Below, one piece after another: positions 58,324-64,000 of a stretch of 64,000 bases of DNA (its first letter is position 1; each line of letters opens with the position of its first letter). The notes under the pieces were generated by a model. That model saw nothing but the letters and a program-made list of their open reading frames with translations, ran no database searches and was not told where the DNA came from. A program made the position numbers and the translations under genes. The stretch is from JADZFO01 sp964512635 (lineage in GTDB: Bacteria > 4484-113 > JAFGCY01), in the NCBI GenBank assembly GCA_964512635.1, contig CAZEJB010000001.1:124001-188000 (forward strand). The letters are read 5' to 3'.

Positions 58324-60774
58324 GTGTCAATCGATCTGAATGCATATCTGGAGGTCTTCGCAGAGGAAGCGCGCGAACACCTGCAAGCGCTCAACCAGGC
58401 ACTGCTGGACTTCGAAAAGAGCTATGACCAGGACGTGGTCAACGTCATGTTCCGTTCGGCGCATACCCTCAAGGGCATGAGCGCCACCATGGGCTTCAGC
58501 GAGGTCGCCGAGCTGACCCATAACATGGAAAACCTGCTCAGCCCAATCCGTCAGGGCGAGCTGAAAGCCACGCCGCCGATGGTCGACCTGCTGTTCAAGT
58601 GCCTTGACGCGCTGCAGGAGATGATCGAGGCCCATATCGCCGGCGAATCCCACAGCATTGACATCAGCGAACTGGTCCGCCAGCTCGCGGCGCATCTCAG
58701 CGGCGAAGCCGCAGCTGCAGATGCACATACAGTCGACGGCGCAGTTCAACCATCCCAGCGCCGCGGGCGGGCCTATCCGGGCCATCCCGATGCCGCCGCA
58801 CTTTCCGCCATGGCCGCCGCCCCCGGTAACGGGATGCAGGTCTACCACCTGCGCGTCAGCCTCCACGAGCAGTGTGAAATGCAGGGCGTGCGCGCTTTCA
58901 TGGTGCTGCGTCAGCTCCGCGAGAACGGCGAGCTCTTCCACTGCGATCCAGCCGAGCAGGTGCTTTGCGAAAGCGAGTTTGGCGGCACCTTTGATGTTCT
59001 CTACGGCAGCGACAGCAGCCCGGCCGAGCTGATCGAGCTGGCCAAGGGTGTGTCGGACGTCCAGTATGTCGATGTGCGCCTCGTGCTGGCGGAGGACCCC
59101 CTCGCGGAGTCCAGCCCGGCCAGCGATGACACTGGCAGCCTGGACATTTTCAAGCTGAACGATTACGTGGTGGCCCTCGCGGCCAGTTCGATTGCCGAGG
59201 GCGCCCGTCTGGATCATGTCCATGTGCGCCTGGCCCCGGATTGCAGCCTCAAGTCGGCCCGCGCATTCATGGTTTACAAGCAGCTTGAGGCCCTGGGCGA
59301 CATCATCGCCAGCATTCCCGATACCGAGGCCATTGAACAGGAAAACTTCGAGCTCGACCTGCATTACCTGCTGCTCAGCCGCAGCTCGCTGGGCAGCTCA
59401 GCCAAGGCGCTTGACGGCATCAGCGAGCTTGAAAGCGTCGAGGTCCACGAGAATCTGCACCCCCGCACGGAACAGCCGGCGCAGGCGGAAACGGCATCAG
59501 CCGCCTCTGCAGCTGGCGGACCGCAGCTTCAGGTTGTCCACCCGCCAGCCAGCGATGCCCCAGCCGCCACAGCCGCTGCCACGCCGGGCGGTTCGGAGCC
59601 TGCTTCCGGGCAGCGCGCCCAGGTCAAGCAGACCCAGACCATCCGCGTTGACACCGAACGTCTCGACGTGCTGCTCAACCTCGTCGGCGAGCTGGTCATC
59701 GGCAAGACCCGCCTGGCCTCCCTGGCCTCCAGCACCAAGAGCGGCGAGCTCTCCGGTGCCATCGAGCACTTCGGGCATATCGTCAGTGACCTGCAGAACA
59801 TCGTGATGCAGACACGCATGGTGCCCATTGAGACGGTCTTCAACCGCTTCCCGCGCATGATCCGCGACCTGGCCAAGGCCCGAGGCAAGCAGATCGAGCT
59901 GGTGATGACCGGCGGCGAGACCGAGCTGGACCGCACGGTGATCGACGAGATCGGCGACCCCCTGGTACACCTGATCCGCAACGGCCTGGATCATGGCGTC
60001 GAGACTCCCGAGGACCGCATCGCCGTGGGCAAACCGGCCAGCGGAACCTTGACCCTCGCCGCCTTCCATGAGGGCAGCAACGTCTTCATCCAGATCCGCG
60101 ATGACGGCAAGGGCATCGATGCCGATCGCATCCGACAGAAGGCGCTGGAAAAGGGCGTGATCACCGCCGAGCAGGCCGCAAGCATGACCCGAGAGCAGGC
60201 GATCAACCTGATCTTTGCCGCCGGTTTCTCGACCGCCGAGCAGATCACCGACATCTCCGGCCGCGGCGTCGGCATGGATGTCGTGCGGACCAAGATTGAG
60301 CAGCTCAGCGGCGAGATCAAAGTCCACACCGAGGTCGGTCAGGGCAGCACCTTCACCATCAAGCTGCCGCTGACCCTTGCCATCGTCCAGGCCCTGCTGA
60401 TCCGCGTCGCCAACGAGGACTTCGCGATTCCGCTGGCCTACATTGAGGAGACGCTGAAGGTCGATCCGGCCAAGGTGCAAAAAGTCAAGGACCAGGATGT
60501 CTACCTGCTGCGCGGCGAGATCCTCCCGCTCGTGCACATGCACGATCTGCTGCTCAGCCCGCAGACCGAAGAAGGCCGCGGCTGGCGCGTAGTGGTGGTG
60601 CGCTCAGGCAACGCCCGGGCCGGACTGCTGGTGGATGAAACGGTCGGCCAGACGGAAATCGTGATCAAGAGCCTTGGGCGCCACCTGCAGAACACGCCCT
60701 ACATCAGCGGTGGAACGATCCTTGGCGACGGCACTGTGGCGCTGATCCTTGACGTGCCCCAGATCGCGGCCTAG
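58324..60774 (+). CDS. cheA: CheA chemotaxis histidine kinase with two P2-like domains
   Basis: 816 residues. P1 HPt domain with phosphorylated His47 in FRSAHTLKGMSATMGF; two tandem P2-like (CheY-binding) domains at about 170-260 (YHLRVSLHEQCEMQGVRAFMVLRQL) and about 290-375 (VHVRLAPDCSLKSARAFMVYKQLEALG); P3 dimerisation region (IRVDTERLDVLLNLVGELVIGKTRL); P4 ATPase with HLIRNGLDHGVE (N box), IRDDGKGID and DISGRGVGMD (G boxes); P5 CheW-like C-terminal (LPLVHMHDLLL). GTG start after AGGAG. The stop shares a CTAG with the opposite gene. Regulated by receptors that must be coded elsewhere. Confidence 0.95.
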   Translation: MSIDLNAYLEVFAEEAREHLQALNQALLDFEKSYDQDVVNVMFRSAHTLKGMSATMGFSEVAELTHNMENLLSPIRQGELKATPPMVDLLFKCLDALQEMIEAHIAGESHSIDISELVRQLAAHLSGEAAAADAHTVDGAVQPSQRRGRAYPGHPDAAALSAMAAAPGNGMQVYHLRVSLHEQCEMQGVRAFMVLRQLRENGELFHCDPAEQVLCESEFGGTFDVLYGSDSSPAELIELAKGVSDVQYVDVRLVLAEDPLAESSPASDDTGSLDIFKLNDYVVALAASSIAEGARLDHVHVRLAPDCSLKSARAFMVYKQLEALGDIIASIPDTEAIEQENFELDLHYLLLSRSSLGSSAKALDGISELESVEVHENLHPRTEQPAQAETASAASAAGGPQLQVVHPPASDAPAATAAATPGGSEPASGQRAQVKQTQTIRVDTERLDVLLNLVGELVIGKTRLASLASSTKSGELSGAIEHFGHIVSDLQNIVMQTRMVPIETVFNRFPRMIRDLAKARGKQIELVMTGGETELDRTVIDEIGDPLVHLIRNGLDHGVETPEDRIAVGKPASGTLTLAAFHEGSNVFIQIRDDGKGIDADRIRQKALEKGVITAEQAASMTREQAINLIFAAGFSTAEQITDISGRGVGMDVVRTKIEQLSGEIKVHTEVGQGSTFTIKLPLTLAIVQALLIRVANEDFAIPLAYIEETLKVDPAKVQKVKDQDVYLLRGEILPLVHMHDLLLSPQTEEGRGWRVVVVRSGNARAGLLVDETVGQTEIVIKSLGRHLQNTPYISGGTILGDGTVALILDVPQIAA

Positions 60775-61346
60775 TCGACGCTGCGCCCCGGGCGCAGCTT
60801 GCTGAACTCTTTGGGTGGATGGGGCTCGTAGTCTTCCGTCAGCTTGATCACGCGCTTGTACAGCGTGTCCCAGTCGATAACCTTGCCGCCAAGGTCCTTC
60901 TGGCCCTGCTCGGCGGCCTTCTTGTTGCGGAAAGCTGCCACATAAGGCTCGGCGCTCTTCTCTTCGTCTCCCTCGATATCTACCAGGTACCAGGAGCGCT
61001 CGACAACCAGCATGTTCGGGCTGGTCTCCTTATAGTCCTTGTGCAGGACGATCTGGGTTGTGCCAAAGGTTCGGTCCTTGTAGTCCTCCATCCGCTCCAG
61101 CATGCAGAAAGGGCTGCAGGCATACAGCGTGCGGCTGTGGTTGTGCCCCAGATCCACATAGGACTTCATCCGGGACGGACTGTCATCCCAGACCCGGCCG
61201 CAGACGTCGCACAGCGTCCGCTCGACCTTCGCCTGCCCCTGCAAGGGCACGGCCAGCAGGACGGCAAGGGCCAGCACGGCGAGTCGCAGCCCGGCGCGGA
61301 TCCAGGTTGTCCCAATTTTTGCGTATGTCTGCGGCGGCACACTCAC
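60771..61346 (-). CDS. NosL-like exported metal-binding protein
   Basis: 191 residues. An N-terminal hydrophobic signal (LAVLALAVLLAVPLQGQAK) leads to CDVCGRVW, a second Cys pair CSPFCMLERMEDYKD and LGGKVIDWDTLY. The CxxC plus Cys/Met pattern resembles NosL, a copper chaperone, but the fold match is weak and there are no nos genes here. The GTG start follows TAGAAT by six bases. It converges on cheA, sharing a CTAG. Confidence 0.7.
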   Translation of the reverse strand: MSVPPQTYAKIGTTWIRAGLRLAVLALAVLLAVPLQGQAKVERTLCDVCGRVWDDSPSRMKSYVDLGHNHSRTLYACSPFCMLERMEDYKDRTFGTTQIVLHKDYKETSPNMLVVERSWYLVDIEGDEEKSAEPYVAAFRNKKAAEQGQKDLGGKVIDWDTLYKRVIKLTEDYEPHPPKEFSKLRPGRSVD

Positions 61347-61352
61347 AGGAAA

Positions 61353-61358
61353 ATTCTA
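61353..61358 (-). promoter_or_regulatory. Candidate -10 box of the NosL-like gene (leaderless)
   Basis: TAGAAT on the minus strand, six bases before GTG at 61346. Confidence 0.55.
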
Positions 61359-61459
61359 CCCTTCGACAGCCGCGCTTGTTCCAATCTAACTGCTTGTGCT
61401 GGCTTGCACCGGCGCCTCTGAGCTGGCCAGCAATTTATCAAGGACTGCGGCAGGCTTGC

Positions 61460-61465
61460 TATAAT
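61460..61465 (+). promoter_or_regulatory. -10 box of the CYTH gene
   Basis: TATAAT with a possible TTATCA (61435-61440) at 19-base spacing; leader of about 30 bases and a GGAGGG before the ATG, a non-leaderless case. Confidence 0.5.
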
Positions 61466-61502
61466 CCCCAGCGCCCGGCGCAGGCCGTGGCTGGAGGGCT
61501 GA

Positions 61503-62135
61503 ATGGAAGAAGTCGAAGTTGAGATAATCATGGAGCAGCTGCCGGACGTACCGCGTGTCGTCGACGGACTGGCGCGCTTTCTCGACCTTGAGCAGCACAG
61601 CCTGGGTCAGACCACCACGCTTGACCGCCTGCTCGACACCGAAGAGCGGCAACTGCTGGCCAAGGGGCACACGCTGCGCCTGCGCCAGAAACTCGAGAAC
61701 ATCTACGCCGGCAAGGAGCTGCGCCTCACCTACAAAAAACCCCTGCGCCAGCACGACACGCTCTTCATCCGCGAGGAGACCAAGCTGAAGCTGATGGAGG
61801 GCGACAGCGCCGAGGCGGTATCCATGCTGGGTGCACTCGCCCTCGGCCTCTCCGGCCAGGAGCTGCGCCAGTGGCTGCTGATCGAAGAAACCGCCCGCGA
61901 AGCCAACATCGGCCCCAAGGGCAGCCGTGTGCGCGTCAGCATTGACTACTGCACCTATTCCAGCCCCGACAACCCGCGGGCCAAGGAGCAGGAAGTCGTC
62001 TTTGAGCTGGAAAGTCACGGCGTGCCGGAGGGCGTGATCCTGAACGCCGCCGACTGGGTGATCAACCACATCGGCGGAACCATTGCCCGCGAGAACAAGT
62101 TTGCCCGCGGCCTGAAAATGCTGGGGAAGATGTAG
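61503..62135 (+). CDS. CYTH-fold protein (triphosphate tunnel metalloenzyme-like)
   Basis: 210 residues. Alternating charged strands typical of a CYTH tunnel: EVEIIM at the start (the usual ExExK, here without the Lys), TLRLRQKL, RLTYKKP, EETKLKL, and SRVRVSIDYCTY. CYTH proteins hydrolyse triphosphate groups (thiamine triphosphate, polyphosphate or cAMP synthesis). The N-terminal EVEII lacks the lysine, so activity is uncertain. GGAGGG precedes the ATG. It converges with rsmA. Confidence 0.78.
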   Translation: MEEVEVEIIMEQLPDVPRVVDGLARFLDLEQHSLGQTTTLDRLLDTEERQLLAKGHTLRLRQKLENIYAGKELRLTYKKPLRQHDTLFIREETKLKLMEGDSAEAVSMLGALALGLSGQELRQWLLIEETAREANIGPKGSRVRVSIDYCTYSSPDNPRAKEQEVVFELESHGVPEGVILNAADWVINHIGGTIARENKFARGLKMLGKM

Positions 62136-62141
62136 GTCCGT

Positions 62142-62996
62142 TTAAGCCGCCAGCGCGTCGGCCAGTTTTACGTACTGCTCCATGTTCAGGTCCTGCGGAC
62201 GGGTCTGCGGGTCGATGCCCGCGCTGGCCAGCGCGGCCAGGGCCTGCTCGCTGTTCAGGTGGCTGTAGGTCAGCTGCAGGGCGTTGAGTATCGTTTTGCG
62301 CCGCCGGCGGAAGACGCCCTTGATCAGCTTGTCATAAACCTTGCGCTCCCGGGGCTGCGGCTGCGCGCTGGCGCCCAGCGGCTCCAGCGCGATTACCGCG
62401 CTCTCCACCCGCGGCACCGGATAGAACCCGGCCGCCGGCACATCACAGACCCAGCGCGGGCGCAGCCAGGTCTGGAGGTACAGGCTGAAGCTGTTATAGC
62501 CGGGGTCGCCAACCTTTGCGCAGGCCCGCAGCGCTACCTCGCGTTGCAGCATCACCACCGTCAGGGCGATATCGGCGCTGTAGTCCACGACAGTATGCAG
62601 AAAGGCCGAGCTGATCTGATACGGCAGGTTGGTGACGATCTTCAGCGGCCGCTGCTCATCCTTGGCAATCTTGATCACCCGCTCCAGGGCGTACTTGTTA
62701 AAGGCGATGTCTTCCAGGATAACGTTGCGCGTTTCGGGCAGCACCCAGCCGCGCAGGTACTTCACGATCACATCGTCAAGCTCAAAGGCATACAGACGCC
62801 AGCAGCGCGCGGCGATGCTCTGGGTCAGGCTGCCCAGGCCCGGGCCGATCTCGACGACGATCTCCGAGCCGTCCAGCTCTGCTGCGCGTACCACCTGGGC
62901 CAGCGCGCCATCGTCAATCAGGAAGTGCTGGCCGCGCGCCTTGGACGGGCGCAGCCGCGCGCGTTCCAGCGCGGTACGGATGTAGGTTTCAAGCAT
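62142..62996 (-). CDS. rsmA: 16S rRNA adenine dimethyltransferase (KsgA/RsmA)
   Basis: Dimethylates two adjacent adenines of the 3' end of 16S rRNA; 284 residues. SAM motif I EIGPGLGSLTQSIA, the target-binding NLPYQISS (NLPY), GQHFLID and VPAAGFYPVPRVESAVI are diagnostic. The N-terminal LRPSKARGQHFLI shows the usual family start. ATG 62996 has a TAGAAT nine bases upstream and no good Shine-Dalgarno. Usually cytoplasmic and constitutively expressed. Confidence 0.95.
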   Translation of the reverse strand: MLETYIRTALERARLRPSKARGQHFLIDDGALAQVVRAAELDGSEIVVEIGPGLGSLTQSIAARCWRLYAFELDDVIVKYLRGWVLPETRNVILEDIAFNKYALERVIKIAKDEQRPLKIVTNLPYQISSAFLHTVVDYSADIALTVVMLQREVALRACAKVGDPGYNSFSLYLQTWLRPRWVCDVPAAGFYPVPRVESAVIALEPLGASAQPQPRERKVYDKLIKGVFRRRRKTILNALQLTYSHLNSEQALAALASAGIDPQTRPQDLNMEQYVKLADALAA

Positions 62997-63005
62997 AGGC
63001 GGAGC

Positions 63006-63011
63006 ATTCTA
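63006..63011 (-). promoter_or_regulatory. Candidate -10 box of rsmA (leaderless)
   Basis: TAGAAT on the minus strand, nine bases before ATG at 62996. Confidence 0.4.
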
Positions 63012-63138
63012 GTCGGCGCTGCGGCGTGATTGGAAATGGAAAGGCGGTGCCCTTCAGCATTTTCGCAGGTCGACTTGTCGACGAACCCACGAGGCCTCGC
63101 TGGCCCCACTCAACATAACCTGTTCAGAATGAACGGCT

Positions 63139-64000
63139 TTACTGCGCGATGTTCAGGTTCTGGCCCGGGCCCAGCGTCGGATTGGCGATCGGCACGCCAT
63201 AGCTGCTGCCCCACAGGAAGATGAAGTTGCTGGCCTGCGGGAAGCGGAAGCACTCGGTGTTGACGCCCTCGGCGATGCACTTGAACTTGAAGTAGCCCAG
63301 CGCGCCATCCTGGCCGGTCACGACCGGTGTGCCCTGGGTCTGGGTCGCGTTGAAGCCCACCAGCTTGTAGGGCGCCGTCGCCGGGCCAACATCATCGACG
63401 CCAAGGAACAGCGGCGGGGTCAGGAAGTTCGGGTGGCCGCCATAGGCGTCGACCGCCTCGACAAACTCGACCAGCGAGGAATCATATTCAAAGCGCACGT
63501 TGGCGCTGAACAGGTCGGTGATCTCGTTGACCTTCACCGCGACATAGAACTCGTCGTTGACGCTGGCAAGCTCGCCGGCCGGCGCCTGAATTTCGAAGTA
63601 CAGCGTCGCATTCGGCAGGTTACCCGTGCCGACGGTCATGCTCGCCGTGTTGGAGGGCTTGAGGTTCTCTTCAAGCTCGCCGTCCGTCGGCGAGACCTTG
63701 AAGCCGACCATCACCACATACCAGGCATAGTCGCCAGGATCAAGTCCCGGGTCGACGAAGGTATAGCTCAAGCGAGTGTTCTGGCCGTTGAAGTCGCGGG
63801 GGGCGCTGGGGCCGGTCGGGTCCGCGGTGTTTTCAACCTTGGTCCAGCGCGCGCTGTCGGCAACATCCGGGACCTCATCCGGGCTGCTCAGCTCGGTGCG
63901 GTAGACGTTATAGCCATCAATACGGGACTGGAAGTTGAATCCAATGGGCGTCAGGTCCTGAATCGCGATCACGCCATTGCCATCGCCGTCGGCAACCTCG
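63139..64000 (-). CDS. Secreted cohesin-domain protein with dockerin-like repeat (N-terminus beyond window edge)
   Basis: C-terminal 287 residues visible. The first visible residues (DGDGNGVIAIQDLTPIGFNF) form a dockerin-like calcium loop followed by GYNVYR and an Fn3-like region, then a cohesin-like beta-sandwich at about residues 135-250 (FYVAVKVNEITDLFSANVRFEYDSSLVEFVE). The internal GTG at 63972 is not the real start, because the calcium repeat continues upstream. It shares the module with the subtilase at the other end of the window. The stop is about 140 bp from rsmA. Confidence 0.85.
   Translation of the reverse strand, partial: EVADGDGNGVIAIQDLTPIGFNFQSRIDGYNVYRTELSSPDEVPDVADSARWTKVENTADPTGPSAPRDFNGQNTRLSYTFVDPGLDPGDYAWYVVMVGFKVSPTDGELEENLKPSNTASMTVGTGNLPNATLYFEIQAPAGELASVNDEFYVAVKVNEITDLFSANVRFEYDSSLVEFVEAVDAYGGHPNFLTPPLFLGVDDVGPATAPYKLVGFNATQTQGTPVVTGQDGALGYFKFKCIAEGVNTECFRFPQASNFIFLWGSSYGVPIANPTLGPGQNLNIAQ

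Noticed and set aside
59497..60543. Minus-strand open frame of 348 codons within cheA
   Set aside because: Antisense shadow of CheA P3-P5; no independent start signals.

Overview
GC-rich bacterial chromosome segment (64 kb) with about 58 protein genes and one tRNA, tightly packed; no intergenic gap exceeds about 250 bp. Lipoprotein signal peptides, an RseP-type M50 protease, HtrA-like periplasmic proteins and a type II NADH dehydrogenase suggest a diderm, free-living organism. Dockerin-like and cohesin-like modules occur in the truncated secreted proteins at both window ends. I cannot assign a phylum from the sequence alone. No CRISPR array, prophage, transposase or rRNA was seen.

Layout. 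1-10 kb: partial dockerin-bearing subtilase, small membrane protein, arginase, SRPBCC protein plus NDH-2, alpha/beta hydrolase, RuvX and a large secreted protein. 10-16 kb: M42 aminopeptidase, PdxS, RibH, HAD phosphatase, two exported proteins and a TIM-barrel protein. 16-25.4 kb (minus strand): glycogen and alpha-glucan cluster of GH57 glucanotransferase, DUF4912, GlgC, GlgA, GH57 branching enzyme and Pgi, preceded by AcpS. 25.5-29.4 kb: tyrosine phenol-lyase, WYL regulator, GpsA. 29.5-34.8 kb: ProS followed by three tandem HtrA-like proteins, only the middle one with an intact catalytic triad. 34.9-42.7 kb: small wHTH protein, RseP, VOC protein, two CPA2 antiporters, tRNA-Pro(UGG), and an ArsR-type regulator coupled to a double SRPBCC protein. 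42.7-47.2 kb: duplicated secreted protein, c-type cytochrome lipoprotein, glutaryl-CoA dehydrogenase carrying a palindromic repeat in its reading frame, and a DUF4160/DUF2442 pair. 47.3-52.9 kb: a divergent gene pair (exported HEAT-repeat protein plus GyrI-like protein) present twice. 53-57.7 kb: DtxR/MntR-type regulator with an Mn/Zn/Fe ABC transporter behind a promoter with three palindromic operators. 57.8-64 kb: CheX-like protein, CheA with two P2-like domains, NosL-like protein, CYTH protein, RsmA, and a partial cohesin/dockerin protein.

Most striking are: (1) a recurrent arrangement in which a TANNNT-like -10 hexamer ends 5-9 nt before the start codon of at least 18 genes, most without a Shine-Dalgarno sequence, implying extensive leaderless transcription, whereas genes inside operons carry clear GGAGG-type sites; (2) the HtrA trio with two degenerate paralogues; (3) a palindromic element whose ends are TGGAGCGCGGAC/GTCCGCGCTCCA, which supplies the 3' end of pgi and adds exactly 23 in-frame codons inside gcdH; (4) the duplicated HEAT/GyrI divergon.
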